Part shown: positions 43,321 to 53,257 of the stretch, in pieces
Layout of the letters: every line of letters starts with the position of its first letter
Numbering within the stretch: the stretch's first letter is position 1
Assembly: GCA_902793605.1 (NCBI GenBank)
Contig: CADBEB010000010.1
Location: forward strand, 25,194 to 89,193
From: an uncultured Eubacteriales bacterium
Lineage (GTDB): Bacteria; Bacillota; Clostridia; Christensenellales; Aristaeellaceae
Direction: 5' to 3'
DNA length: 64,000 nt
Translations under genes and position numbers: made by a program
The notes under the pieces: generated by a model
The model's input: only the letters and a program-made list of their open reading frames with translations
Told to the model about the DNA's origin: nothing
The model's database searches: none

Positions 43321-43390
43321 TTGACAGCTTTTCCGGGGTTATGATAATATGCAGCCATCGAGGGAACATTAACGATAATGTTAACGTTAA
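43321..43390 (+). promoter_or_regulatory. Arabinan-operon promoter with LacI-type operators
   Basis: TTGACA (43321-43326), 16 bp, GATAAT (43343-43348). Downstream lie AACATTA-ACGA-TAATGTT (43365-43382) and the perfect palindrome TTAACGTTAA (43381-43390), partly overlapping. Placement just after the start site fits roadblock repression. Confidence 0.75.
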
Positions 43391-43464
43391 TTCTTCCCAG
43401 ATAATACATTTTTTGAGATGAAGGCAGGAAGGCCTTCCATCATAAAATGAGGAGGAAAACCACT

Positions 43465-44748
43465 ATGAAGAAACTGTTGGCTCTGGCTCTGACCCTGTGC
43501 CTGCTGCTGGGCGTGTGCTCTTTCGCGTCCGCGGCCGACACCACGACCCTGACGATGTGGACATTCATCGCCCAGCATCAGGAATTCTTTGAGAAGGCCG
43601 CTGAGCGCTGGAACAAGGAAAACCCCGACCGTCCCATCGCGGTGGAAGTCACCACCATCGGCTACGACGACATGCACAACAAGTTCAAGGTTGCCCTGCA
43701 GTCTGACGAAGGCGCCCCGGATATGTGCGACGTCGAGCTCGGACAGTTCCCGAACATCCTGGCTTTCAGCGACAAGCTGGTTGACCTGACCGAGGCCATG
43801 AGCCCCTACATGGCTGACCTGGTCAAGGCCCGCCTCGAGATCTATGCCAAGGACGGCAAATACTACGGTGCTCCCCTTCACGTCGGCGCGATGGTTTCCT
43901 TCTATGACAAGGGCCTGCTCGAGTCCGCCGGCATCAACTACGAAGACATCAAGACCTGGGACGACTGGAAGGAAGCCGGCATCAAGCTGAAGGCTGCCGT
44001 GCCGGATGCCTGGATGGGCACCGTGGAAACCAGCACCCAGTGGGTCGCCTCCCTCATGCTCGCCCAGCAGGGCAAAGACTGGCAGGAAGACGGCAAAGCG
44101 ACCGTGAACATCCCCGAAGTCGCCAAGATCATCGACACCCAGAAGAGCTGGCTCGAAGCCGGTATCTGCGAAGTCTGCCCCGGCGGCCAGCCCGACACTG
44201 AAGAAGGCAAGGCCTACATTGCCAACAACAAGATCGCCAGCGTGATCATGCCCTTCTGGTTCATGAGCCGCTTCACCGATGAGATCGGCGAGAGCTGCAA
44301 GGACCGCTACGTTGTGGCTCCCGCTCCCGTGTTCGAGGAAGGCCAGAAGCACTCCATCGGCCAGGGCGGCACCGGCACCGTCGTGTACGCCAACGGCACC
44401 AACCCCTCCCTGTGCGCCGAGTTCCTGGCCTTCGCCAAGGTCTCTCCCGAAGGCGAAGCGCAGATCTGGTCCGTGCTGGGCTTTGACCCCTGCAACACCT
44501 CCATCTGGGATGACGCTTCCATCATGAAGACCGATGACAACAAGTTCAACCAGTACTTCATCGGCTACCCGATCGATGCCCTGATCCCGATCAAGGATGA
44601 AATCGGTTACATCGTCTCCACCTCCATCAGCCCCACCATCAACAACTACCTGGGCACCACCCTGTGGAATGATGTGTACGTGGACGGCACCGACACCGCC
44701 GAAGCCCTGGAAGCCGCGCAGGAAGCCATCGACAGCGACCTGTTCTGA
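43465..44748 (+). CDS. Sugar ABC transporter solute-binding protein (AraN-like)
   Basis: 427 residues from the ATG at 43465 (GAGGAGGAAAACCACT). The signal ends CSFASAADT, again with no lipobox. CUT1 features: LTMWTFIAQHQEFFEKAAER, YGAPLHVGAMVSFYDKGLLE, FWFMSRFTDEIG. First gene of an operon with AraP/AraQ-like permeases, GH51 and GH43, so arabinose or short arabino-oligosaccharides are the inferred ligands. A strong hairpin follows. Codon use is the most biased in the window, consistent with high expression. Confidence 0.9.
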   Translation: MKKLLALALTLCLLLGVCSFASAADTTTLTMWTFIAQHQEFFEKAAERWNKENPDRPIAVEVTTIGYDDMHNKFKVALQSDEGAPDMCDVELGQFPNILAFSDKLVDLTEAMSPYMADLVKARLEIYAKDGKYYGAPLHVGAMVSFYDKGLLESAGINYEDIKTWDDWKEAGIKLKAAVPDAWMGTVETSTQWVASLMLAQQGKDWQEDGKATVNIPEVAKIIDTQKSWLEAGICEVCPGGQPDTEEGKAYIANNKIASVIMPFWFMSRFTDEIGESCKDRYVVAPAPVFEEGQKHSIGQGGTGTVVYANGTNPSLCAEFLAFAKVSPEGEAQIWSVLGFDPCNTSIWDDASIMKTDDNKFNQYFIGYPIDALIPIKDEIGYIVSTSISPTINNYLGTTLWNDVYVDGTDTAEALEAAQEAIDSDLF

Positions 44749-44765
44749 TCTTTCAGACTTAATCA

Positions 44766-44794
44766 GCATGGGGGCTTTCGCTCCCATGCGTTTT
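44766..44794 (+). terminator. Attenuator between binding-protein and permease genes
   Basis: GCATGGGGGC-TTTC-GCTCCCATGC followed by GTTTT: a partial intrinsic terminator, with the permeases 80 bp further on. Confidence 0.75.
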
Positions 44795-44872
44795 ATGTGG
44801 CGGCAGTCCGCAGGAGGATTCCCGCCGCGAAAAGAAACATAAACCTGAGTGAAGCAGAAAGGAAGACCGGGT

Positions 44873-46063
44873 ATGCAGTTACAGACAGTTCACGGGAGGA
44901 AGAGGCGCAAAGCCCTGTTTCTCCTGGTTCTCGGGCTCTTCCTGCTGGTGATCGGCGTCGCGTCGCTCTTCGCCCTGCAGGGGAAATCCATCCAGTTTGA
45001 CCGCAACTTTGATAACGGCGGGGACCTGAGCGGATATATCTTCGGCCAGACCGCCGCGGACGGATCCCGCAGCGCCTTCCAGACCCTCTGCCTGACCCTC
45101 CTGCGGCATCGCGCCGTCGTGATGCTCGCGGGCGTGGTCCTGGTCGCGGCCTTCGTCGCGCTGAACCGGGAGCTGCTCTATTCCCAGAAGCTCGCGCCCT
45201 ATGTCTTCGTGGCGCCTTTCATCATCACCTTCGCGGTCTTCTTCGTCTATCCGATGATCACCACAGTCCTGATGAGCTTCCAGGAAATCACGGGATCCGG
45301 GACGACATGGGTCGGGTTCAAGAACTATCAGGACATGTTCGCCAACAAGAACTTCTACACCGCCGTGTCGAATTCCATGACCTACATGGTGCTCACCTGC
45401 GCGATCCTGATCCCGGTGCCCATGGTCCTGGCCTACATCGCGGAGAGCAAGTTCAGCAAGGCCGGAAAGTTCTTCAAGACCGTCGCCTTTATGCCGGTGC
45501 TCTGCTCGGTCGTGGTGGCCGGCATCATCTTCCGCATGATGTTCAGCGAGCTGGACGGCGCCCTGATGAACCAGGCCCGCGGCCTCTTCGGCCTGGAGCC
45601 GATCACCTGGCTGAAGGGTTCCTCCACTTCGATGTTCGCCATGGTCCTCCTGTGCTTCTGGCGCTGGACCGGCATGAACATGCTCTACTACATGGCCGGC
45701 CTCAAGGCCATCCCCAGCGAGCTCTACGAGGCGGCGGATATCGACGGCGCCAACTCCTTCCAGAAGTTCACGAAGATCGTCCTCCCCCTGCTCAAGCCCA
45801 CCACCATCTACGTGCTGACGATCTCCATCTACGCCGGCCTGTCGATGTTCACCGAGAGCTACATGATCTTCGGCGGCAACAATTCCCCCAAGAACTATGG
45901 CCTGACCATCGTCGGCTACCTCTACCGCTACGGCTTTGAGAAGGTGGATAAATTCGGCTTCGCCTCTGCCGTCGGCCTGGTGCTGATGGTCGGCAGCCTG
46001 GTCATCACCCTGATCCAGCTCTGGGTTACCGGAACCATTGGCAGAAGGGGGGAGAAAGCATGA
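44873..46063 (+). CDS. Sugar ABC transporter permease (AraP-like) with extended N-terminus
   Basis: 396 residues from the ATG at 44873 (GGAAGACCGGGT). The N-terminal 100 residues add two extra spans flanking a roughly 45-residue outer loop (FALQGKSIQFDRNFDNGGD); the rest is a standard six-span permease with EAA loop LYEAADIDGANSFQKFTKIV. Overlaps the next permease by 4 bp (ATGA). Confidence 0.88.
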   Translation: MQLQTVHGRKRRKALFLLVLGLFLLVIGVASLFALQGKSIQFDRNFDNGGDLSGYIFGQTAADGSRSAFQTLCLTLLRHRAVVMLAGVVLVAAFVALNRELLYSQKLAPYVFVAPFIITFAVFFVYPMITTVLMSFQEITGSGTTWVGFKNYQDMFANKNFYTAVSNSMTYMVLTCAILIPVPMVLAYIAESKFSKAGKFFKTVAFMPVLCSVVVAGIIFRMMFSELDGALMNQARGLFGLEPITWLKGSSTSMFAMVLLCFWRWTGMNMLYYMAGLKAIPSELYEAADIDGANSFQKFTKIVLPLLKPTTIYVLTISIYAGLSMFTESYMIFGGNNSPKNYGLTIVGYLYRYGFEKVDKFGFASAVGLVLMVGSLVITLIQLWVTGTIGRRGEKA

Positions 46064-46932
46064 GCAAGCGGCCTGAAAAGAAATACATTGGGCGCAGGAC
46101 GGCCCTCTGGATCTTCTTCGGTATCCTCTCCGTCCTCTTCATGATTCCGCTCTACGCCCTGCTGCTGGGCACCTTCAAGGGCGGCGCGGAGCTGTTCGTC
46201 TCCGGCCTGAACCTGAACCCGACCCCGGAGAAACTGCATCTGAAGGCCTGGACCTACCTGTTCACCGGCGTCATGTCGAACGGGGAGCTGAATCCCCACG
46301 ATTACTTCCGCTGGTACGGAAACAGCCTCCTGGTCGTGGTCATCCAGACTTCCCTGACCCTGCTCCTGTCCTCCATGGTGGCCTACGGCTTTGCCAAGTA
46401 CCGCTTCAAGGGGCAGAACGCCCTGTTCATGTGCGTGCTGATGGTCATGATGGTCCCCCTGGAAATCCTGATGCTTCCGATGTACACTCAGGTGAACGCC
46501 ATGGGCCTGCGCAACAGCTACGCCGGCGTCATCCTTCCCTTCCTGGTCAGCATGAGCGCCGTGTTCTTCTTCCGCCAGTTCCTCTCCGGCATTCCCTATG
46601 AGATGATCGAGGCGGCCCGGGTAGACGGCTGCACGGAATATGGCACCTTCTTCCGGATCATCATGCCGACCATGATCCCGGCCTACGCGTCCATGACCGT
46701 GCTGACCGGTATGGGGTCCTGGAATGCCCTGCTCTGGCCGATGCTGGTCATCTCGGATATGAAAAAGTACACGATTCCCATCGGCCTGAACACCCTCTGG
46801 TCACCCTACGGCAACAACTATGACCTGATGATCACCGGTTCCTGCTTCGCGATCCTCCCCCTGCTGCTGATCTACATCTTCGCGCAGAAGTTCATCGTCG
46901 AAGGCATGACCGCCGGAGCCGTCAAGGGATAA
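46060..46932 (+). CDS. Sugar ABC transporter permease (AraQ-like)
   Basis: 290 residues, six spans, EAA loop MIEAARVDGCTEYGTFFRII and C-terminal IVEGMTAGAVKG. Pairs with the AraP-like subunit. The shared ATPase is not encoded here. Followed by GH51 after 36 bp. Confidence 0.9.
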   Translation: MSKRPEKKYIGRRTALWIFFGILSVLFMIPLYALLLGTFKGGAELFVSGLNLNPTPEKLHLKAWTYLFTGVMSNGELNPHDYFRWYGNSLLVVVIQTSLTLLLSSMVAYGFAKYRFKGQNALFMCVLMVMMVPLEILMLPMYTQVNAMGLRNSYAGVILPFLVSMSAVFFFRQFLSGIPYEMIEAARVDGCTEYGTFFRIIMPTMIPAYASMTVLTGMGSWNALLWPMLVISDMKKYTIPIGLNTLWSPYGNNYDLMITGSCFAILPLLLIYIFAQKFIVEGMTAGAVKG

Positions 46933-48483
<1,551 letters not shown>

Positions 48484-48513
48484 GCTGAGACTGTCGGGCG
48501 TACACTCCTTTTT

Positions 48514-48551
48514 CCCTCTCCTTGGAACTGGGAGAGGGTTTTCCGTTTTTT
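48514..48551 (+). terminator. Attenuator between GH51 and GH43 genes
   Basis: CCCTCTCC, 8-nt loop, GGGAGAGGG, then TTTTCCGTTTTTT. The GH43 RBS (GAAAGGATAGG) begins right after it, so GH43 needs read-through. Confidence 0.75.
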
Positions 48552-48567
48552 GAAAGGATAGGAAACC

Positions 48568-49977
48568 ATGAAGAAATTGCTCTGCCTGCTGGTCCTGCTT
48601 GCCCTCCTGGCCCCGGCGGCCGCCCTGGGAAACAATGCCGGCCTCCCGGTCCCGAAGTTCAAGGAGGTCTCCGTTCACGATCCCTCCGTCATTCGCGCCC
48701 CCGACGGCACCTTCTTCATCTACGGCAGCCACATGACCGCCGCGAAGAGCACCGACCTGATCCGCTGGGAGATGTTCTCCCGCAACGCGGACACCGGCTG
48801 CAAACTCGTGGAGAACGTGCAGGAGGAAATGGCCGAGGCCCTCCGCTACGCAAAGACGACCACCTTCTGGGCGCCGGACGTGCAGCAGCTGGCCGACGGC
48901 CGGTATTATCTCTATTACTGCACCTGCGAAGGCTCCAGCCCCCTCAGCGCCCTGGGCCTGGCGGTCAGCAGCCGGCCGGAAGGGCCCTACAAAAACCTCG
49001 GGATCTTCCTGAAGAGCGGCGGCCCCGGTTACGACGCCACCACCCTGCCCAACGCCATTGACCCCTGTGTCTTCTTCGATAAGGAGGGACTCCTCTGGAT
49101 GGTCTACGGCAGCTATTCCGGCGGCATCTATATCCTGCGGATGGATCCGGAAACCGGCTTCCCGCTGGAAGGCCAGGGCTACGGCAAAAAGCTCCTGGGC
49201 AAAAACCATGCCCGGATCGAGGGGCCCTATATCCTGTATTCCCCGGACACGGAGTACTATTATCTCTTCCTCTCCTTCGGCGGCCTGAACGCGGCGGACG
49301 GCTACAACATCCGGGTCTGCCGCAGCCGGAACCCGGACGGACCCTATGAGGACGCCCTTGGGCAGGACATGATCGAATGCGGCGGGAAGGATGGTACGTA
49401 TTTCAACGATCCCGACTATGAGGGCTACGGCGTGAAGCTGATGGGCGGGTACTGCTTTGAGCCCCTGCCGGGCGAGCCTTCCAGGCGGACGGCTTACCGT
49501 TCGCCAGGGCACTGTTCCGCCTTTTATGAGCCGGAGACCGGCCGGTATTTCCTGGTTTTCCATACCCGCTTTGCCGACCGCGGCGAGCAGTTCCGCGTAC
49601 GCGTGCACCAGATGATGATGAACGAAGACGGCTGGCCGGTCGTGCTGCCCTGGCGCTATGCCGGCGAGATGCCGGAGGCAGTCCCGGCGGAGGACCGGGC
49701 CGGCACGTACAAGGTCGTCCTGCACGGGCGGGATATCAACAAAACCGAACACTCCAGCCGGCTCGTCACCCTGAACGCGGACGGCTCCGTCGCCGGGGAC
49801 CTGTCCGGTACCTGGTCCTGCCCCGACGGTCAGACCTTTACCTGCGTCCTGGACGGCGTCACCTTCCACGGCGTCATGACCACCGCCCTCGACAGCATCA
49901 ACGGCGCCTGGGTCCCCTGTTTCTCCGCCCTGGACCCCTCCGGCGCCGCCCTCTGGGCCACCAAAACGGTACGGTAG
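48568..49977 (+). CDS. Secreted GH43 endo-arabinanase-type glycosidase
   Basis: 469 residues with a Sec signal (cleavage near PAAALGN). Five-bladed propeller with base Asp38 (VHDPSVI), Asp165 (PNAIDPCVFF) and acid Glu218 (ARIEGPYIL); RSPGHCSAF supplies the metal-site His. The C-terminal beta domain (KVVLHGRDINKTEHSSRLVT...) matches arabinanase accessory domains. It would depolymerise arabinan outside the cell for uptake by the linked transporter. The last codons (KTVR) and stop are made from a family-1 repeat. Confidence 0.88.
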   Translation: MKKLLCLLVLLALLAPAAALGNNAGLPVPKFKEVSVHDPSVIRAPDGTFFIYGSHMTAAKSTDLIRWEMFSRNADTGCKLVENVQEEMAEALRYAKTTTFWAPDVQQLADGRYYLYYCTCEGSSPLSALGLAVSSRPEGPYKNLGIFLKSGGPGYDATTLPNAIDPCVFFDKEGLLWMVYGSYSGGIYILRMDPETGFPLEGQGYGKKLLGKNHARIEGPYILYSPDTEYYYLFLSFGGLNAADGYNIRVCRSRNPDGPYEDALGQDMIECGGKDGTYFNDPDYEGYGVKLMGGYCFEPLPGEPSRRTAYRSPGHCSAFYEPETGRYFLVFHTRFADRGEQFRVRVHQMMMNEDGWPVVLPWRYAGEMPEAVPAEDRAGTYKVVLHGRDINKTEHSSRLVTLNADGSVAGDLSGTWSCPDGQTFTCVLDGVTFHGVMTTALDSINGAWVPCFSALDPSGAALWATKTVR

Positions 49978-49997
49978 GGACGGTTCTTTTTGTACCA
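49974..49997 (+). repeat. Family-1 repeat half-unit at the GH43 stop
   Basis: GTAGGGACGGTTCTTTTTGTACC: the GH43 stop TAG lies within the unit. Confidence 0.75.
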
Positions 49998-50007
49998 TTT
50001 TTGTCTT

Positions 50008-50042
50008 ATTGTCAACCTTTGTCAACATTTAAGGTTGACAAT
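50008..50042. promoter_or_regulatory. BirA operator upstream of bioY-birA
   Basis: ATTGTCAACC (50008-50017), 15 bp, GGTTGACAAT (50033-50042), a textbook BirA box (TTGTtAACC-N14-16-GGTTaACAA). The inverted repeat extends to 12 bp per arm. It overlaps the -35 of the promoter. Confidence 0.9.
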
Positions 50043-50063
50043 AGCCTCAAACCATGCTACGCT
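50035..50063 (+). promoter_or_regulatory. bioY-birA promoter
   Basis: TTGACA (50035-50040) lies inside the BirA operator; 17 bp later is TACGCT (50058-50063) with an extended -10 TG at 50055-50056. BirA bound here would block RNA polymerase. Confidence 0.75.
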
Positions 50064-50092
50064 TCCCGGGATTCCATCTCCCGGGATTTTTT
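50064..50092 (+). terminator. Leader terminator of bioY
   Basis: TCCCGGGA, 7-nt loop, TCCCGGGA, TTTTTT: a strong intrinsic terminator at or just after the predicted start site and 155 bp before bioY. It may instead terminate read-through from GH43. Confidence 0.75.
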
Positions 50093-50232
50093 GGTACGGG
50101 AGGGACGGAACAGGAGGGACGGAACAGGAGGGACGGTTCTTTTCGTTCCAAAACCGGAAAACGGAACGGAAGGGACGGTTCTTTTCGTTCCAAAATGGAA
50201 AAACGGAACAAAAGGAACCGTCCCCTTTGTTC
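50092..50232. repeat. Family-1 repeat cluster in the bioY leader
   Basis: Two GGAGGGACGGAACA units followed by two opposed pairs of GGGACGGTTCTTTTCGTTCC and GGAACAAAAGGAACCGTCCC. It ends 5 bp before the bioY ribosome binding site. Confidence 0.85.
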
Positions 50233-50246
50233 CACTGGAGGCGAGG

Positions 50247-50801
50247 ATGATGAAACTGTCGGTGAAAGAAATGACCTGCGTCGCGATCAGCGTGGCGCTC
50301 ATTACCATATGCTCCTGGATCTCCGTGCCCCTGACGATCCCGGTGACCCTCCAGACCTTCGCGATCTGCCTGGTCACCGCCCTGCTCGGGCTGAAGCTGG
50401 GCCTGTGGGCCCTGCTTTCCTATATCCTCCTCGGTGCCGTCGGCATCCCGGTGTTCTCCGGCTTCCGCGGCGGCTTCGGCGTGCTGCTGGGCGTCACCGG
50501 CGGCTATATCGTCGGCTTCATCTTCACCGTCCTCACGGTCGGCCTCGCGGTGAAGCGCTTCGGCCGCCCGATGCCGGTCCTGATCCTCTCCATGGCGGCG
50601 GGGATCCTCCTGTGCTATGCCTTCGGCACGGCCTGGTTCATGGTCGTCTATGCCCGCGGCGGCAACGCCGTCACCCTCGGCGGCGCGCTCTCGATGTGCG
50701 TCCTGCCCTACCTGATCCCGGACGGGATCAAGATCGTCCTCGCCGCGGTGCTGGTGAAGCGCCTGTGGCCGGTCGCGTCCAAGGAGCTGATCCCCGCATG
50801 A
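50247..50801 (+). CDS. bioY: Biotin transporter substrate-binding subunit BioY
   Basis: 184 residues from ATGATG at 50247 (GGAGGCGAGG). Six spans. Family signatures: SVPLTIPVTLQTFAICL, LLGLKLGLWALLSYILLG, FSGFRGGFGVLLGVTGGY and C-terminal PYLIPDGIKIVLAAVL. An ECF S-component: it binds biotin and works alone or with shared EcfAAT. No bio synthesis genes nearby, so the cell may be a biotin importer. Stop overlaps the birA start. Confidence 0.95.
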   Translation: MMKLSVKEMTCVAISVALITICSWISVPLTIPVTLQTFAICLVTALLGLKLGLWALLSYILLGAVGIPVFSGFRGGFGVLLGVTGGYIVGFIFTVLTVGLAVKRFGRPMPVLILSMAAGILLCYAFGTAWFMVVYARGGNAVTLGGALSMCVLPYLIPDGIKIVLAAVLVKRLWPVASKELIPA

Positions 50802-51766
50802 CGAAAGAACAGGTCCTGAAAGTCCTGCAGGAGCACCCGGACGCCTTTGTGTCCGGCGCCGCCCTCGCGGAGCAGCTGCAGCTGAGCCGCACCGCCGTCT
50901 GGAAGGCGATCCGGCAGCTGAAGGCGGACGGATACGTGATCGAGGCCGTCACCAGCCAGGGCTACCGCCTCCTCTCCGGCAGCGACGTGCTGTCCGCCGA
51001 AGGGATCGCGCGGTACCTGCGGCATCCGGAGATCCGCCCGCAGGTCTTCCCGTCCCTGACCTCCACCAACACCGTCCTCAAGTCCCTCGCCGCGGAGGAC
51101 GCCCCCGCGGGCACCGCCGTCCTCGCCGTGACGCAGACGGCCGGGCGCGGCCGCCTCGGCCGGAGCTTCTATTCCCCCTCCGCCAGCGGTCTGTATCTCT
51201 CCCTCCTGCTGCGGCCGGACCTCGCCCCCGCGGACGCCTCGCGACTCACCTCCTGCGCGGCGGTCGCCGTCGCCGAGGCGGTCAGCGGGCTTTCCGGCCG
51301 GGAGACCGGCATCAAATGGGTGAACGACGTCTACATGGACGGGAAAAAGATCTGCGGTATTCTGACCGAAGCCGGGATCGACCTGGAGAGCGGCCGCGTG
51401 AGCTACGTCGTCGTCGGCATCGGCATCAACCTGCGGGCGCCGGAGGGCGGATTCCCGGAGGAGATCCGGAACATCGCGGGCGCCGCGTTCGACGGTCTCT
51501 CCGTGCCGGACCTGCGCAACCGCCTCGCCGCCCTCGTGCTGGACCGGCTGGCGGACTACGCCGCGGATCCCTTCTCGGACGCGCTCTTTGACGCCTACGC
51601 GAAGCGCTCCTTCGTCCCCGGGCGGAAGATCACCGTTCTCGCTCCCGGGAAGGAGCCCGTGCCCGCCGAAGCCCTGCGGCTGAACCGGGACTACTCCCTG
51701 CAGGTCCGCCTGGAGGACGGCAGAGAAGAAAAGCTGGCCTCCGGCGAGGTCAGCATACGGGTTTAG
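50798..51766 (+). CDS. birA: Biotin-protein ligase / biotin operon repressor BirA
   Basis: 322 residues from the ATG at 50798, overlapping the bioY stop. The N-terminal winged helix (VSGAALAEQLQLSRTAVWKA) makes it a group II, DNA-binding BirA, consistent with the operator upstream. The catalytic core has SLTSTNTVLK, the biotinyl-AMP loop GRGRLGRSF, KWVNDVYMDGKKICGIL and VVGIGINL. It biotinylates carboxylase BCCP domains and represses bioY-birA when loaded with biotinyl-AMP. Convergent 17-bp overlap with the next gene. Confidence 0.95.
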   Translation: MTKEQVLKVLQEHPDAFVSGAALAEQLQLSRTAVWKAIRQLKADGYVIEAVTSQGYRLLSGSDVLSAEGIARYLRHPEIRPQVFPSLTSTNTVLKSLAAEDAPAGTAVLAVTQTAGRGRLGRSFYSPSASGLYLSLLLRPDLAPADASRLTSCAAVAVAEAVSGLSGRETGIKWVNDVYMDGKKICGILTEAGIDLESGRVSYVVVGIGINLRAPEGGFPEEIRNIAGAAFDGLSVPDLRNRLAALVLDRLADYAADPFSDALFDAYAKRSFVPGRKITVLAPGKEPVPAEALRLNRDYSLQVRLEDGREEKLASGEVSIRV

Positions 51767-52352
51767 CGGCCTTTATCACCCAGAATCCGCCGCTCTTGTC
51801 GAGCTTTTCCACTTCTTCATACAGGGTCTTCAGATACTTCATACAGCTCTCCGCGCCCTGCTGCTTTCGGATCACCAGGTAAAGCGCGCCGCCGGGCTTC
51901 AGGCTCTTCGCGGCGTCCGCGAACATTTTGTAGATCACCTGTTTTCCGGCGCGGATCGGGGGGTTTGTGACCACCGCGTCAAAGGTCCATCCCTCCAGCG
52001 CGGCCATGCCGTCGCTCTCGACGCACTCAGCCTCCGCGCGGTTCAGCTTCGCGTTCTCCCGGCTCAGTTCCAGCGCCCGCAGGTTCACGTCAGCCATCGT
52101 GACGCGGCACCCCGGCCACTTCTTCGCCACCGAAATCCCGATCACGCCCCAGCCGCAGCCGAGGTCCAGCACCTCCCCGGCCATCTCCTCCGGCAGGGCT
52201 TCGAGCAGCAGCCGTGTCCCGGTGTCGACCTCGCCCCTGGAGAACACGCCCGCGTCCGTCCGGAAGCGCAGGCGCTCGCCCCGGTAGGTGTATTCGCACT
52301 CCGCCGGCCGGCTCTCGCTCTGCGGTTCCCGCGTGTAATAATGATCGTTCAT
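51750..52352 (-). CDS. Class I SAM methyltransferase (RsmC/MTS type)
   Basis: 200 residues from the ATG at 52352 (GGGTGA site). FSRGEVDTGTRLLLEALP, SAM motif VLDLGCGWGVIGI, acidic MADVNLRALEL and catalytic TNPPIRAGKQVIYKM place it in the small MTS family that modifies rRNA guanines (RsmC/RsmD-like). Clostridial members are often annotated only as class I methyltransferase. Its 3' end overlaps birA by 17 bp on the opposite strand. Confidence 0.88.
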   Translation of the reverse strand: MNDHYYTREPQSESRPAECEYTYRGERLRFRTDAGVFSRGEVDTGTRLLLEALPEEMAGEVLDLGCGWGVIGISVAKKWPGCRVTMADVNLRALELSRENAKLNRAEAECVESDGMAALEGWTFDAVVTNPPIRAGKQVIYKMFADAAKSLKPGGALYLVIRKQQGAESCMKYLKTLYEEVEKLDKSGGFWVIKAAKPVC

Positions 52353-52385
52353 TTCATTCACCCGACAAATTAAACTAAACAATTC

Positions 52386-52475
52386 CGTCCGAAGGGGTTC
52401 GGGCGCTGATGCGCGCGGTGCGCGAGACGGCTCACCGTCCGCGGTGCACGTGCGTTTCCTATCGGAAAGCCCCCT
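52386..52475. repeat. Family-2 hairpin repeat, long form
   Basis: GTCCGAAGGGG, GCGCTGATGCGCGCGGTGCGCGAG-type inner stem, CCGCGGTGCACGTGCG, TTTCCTATCGGAAAGCCCCC. The right end encodes the last residues and stop of rsuA on the minus strand. Confidence 0.85.
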
Positions 52476-53190
52476 GATCCATTCCCGCCGCTTCCCTCAG
52501 CAGCCTGACTTCTTCCTCCGTCAGTTCCCGCCATTCGCCTTCCCGCAGCTCCGGATCCAGCTCCAGCGGCCCGAAGGCGCACCGGTGCAGGGCGGTGACC
52601 TCGTTCCCGACGGCGGCGAACATCCGCTTCACCTGGTGGAACTTTCCCTCCGTGATCACGGTCTCCGCCAGGGACGGGCCGAGCAGCCGCAGCTCCGCCG
52701 GCTTCGCGGTGAAATCCCCCAGGTCGATCCCGGCGGCGAAGGCGTCGACCGCCGTTTCCGTCAGCTCGCCCTCCACCAGCACCCGGTACCGCTTTGTGAC
52801 GTGCCTCCCGGGGCTCAGCAGGCGGTGGTTCAACTCCCCGTCGCACGTCAGGATCAGCAGCCCCGTCGTATCCTTGTCCAGCCGGCCCACCGGCATGCAC
52901 CCGATGCTCCGGTACACCGGCGGCAGCAGGTCCATCACCGTGGGCTGCTTCGCGTCGCGCGCGGCGGTCAGGAGCCCCCCGGGCTTGTGCATCATCACAT
53001 GGCGCATGACCCGCCCGTCGATCTCCCTCCCGTTCAGGGCCGGGCGGTCTTCCTCCGTCTCAAAAGAAAGGGCGGGATCCCGGATGATCCGCCCGTTCAC
53101 CGCGGCCTTTCCGCCGCGGATCCATTCCCTGACCTCACTGCGGCTGCCGAGGGACAGCGTCGCCAGCCAACGGTCCAGCCGCATTTTCAT
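52459..53190 (-). CDS. 16S rRNA pseudouridine synthase, RsuA family
   Basis: 243 residues. The N-terminal S4-like RNA-binding domain (MRLDRWLATLSLGSRSEVRE) is followed by the synthase domain with catalytic Asp105 in VGRLDKDTTGLLIL, KRYRVLVEG and GKFHQVKRMFAAVG. RsuA/RluB/RluE type; the exact position modified is unknown. The C-terminal MDQGAFR and TAG stop come from the family-2 repeat. Confidence 0.92.
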   Translation of the reverse strand: MKMRLDRWLATLSLGSRSEVREWIRGGKAAVNGRIIRDPALSFETEEDRPALNGREIDGRVMRHVMMHKPGGLLTAARDAKQPTVMDLLPPVYRSIGCMPVGRLDKDTTGLLILTCDGELNHRLLSPGRHVTKRYRVLVEGELTETAVDAFAAGIDLGDFTAKPAELRLLGPSLAETVITEGKFHQVKRMFAAVGNEVTALHRCAFGPLELDPELREGEWRELTEEEVRLLREAAGMDQGAFR

Positions 53191-53211
53191 CGTATCTCTT
53201 CCTCCGGATCA

Positions 53212-53257
53212 TTGGGGCCGCTGATGCGCGCGCGTTTCCCCGCGGAAAGCCCCTTAT
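53212..53257. repeat. Family-2 hairpin repeat, intermediate form
   Basis: TTGGGGCCGCTGATGCGCGCGCGTTTCCCCGCGGAAAGCCCC: GGGGC/GCCCC arms with a shortened inner stem. It overlaps the stop of the membrane-protein gene at 53254. Confidence 0.8.

Noticed and set aside
50064..50246. Riboswitch in the bioY leader
   Set aside because: The leader holds a simple terminator and dispersed repeats; no biotin riboswitch is known to me, and the BirA box already explains regulation.
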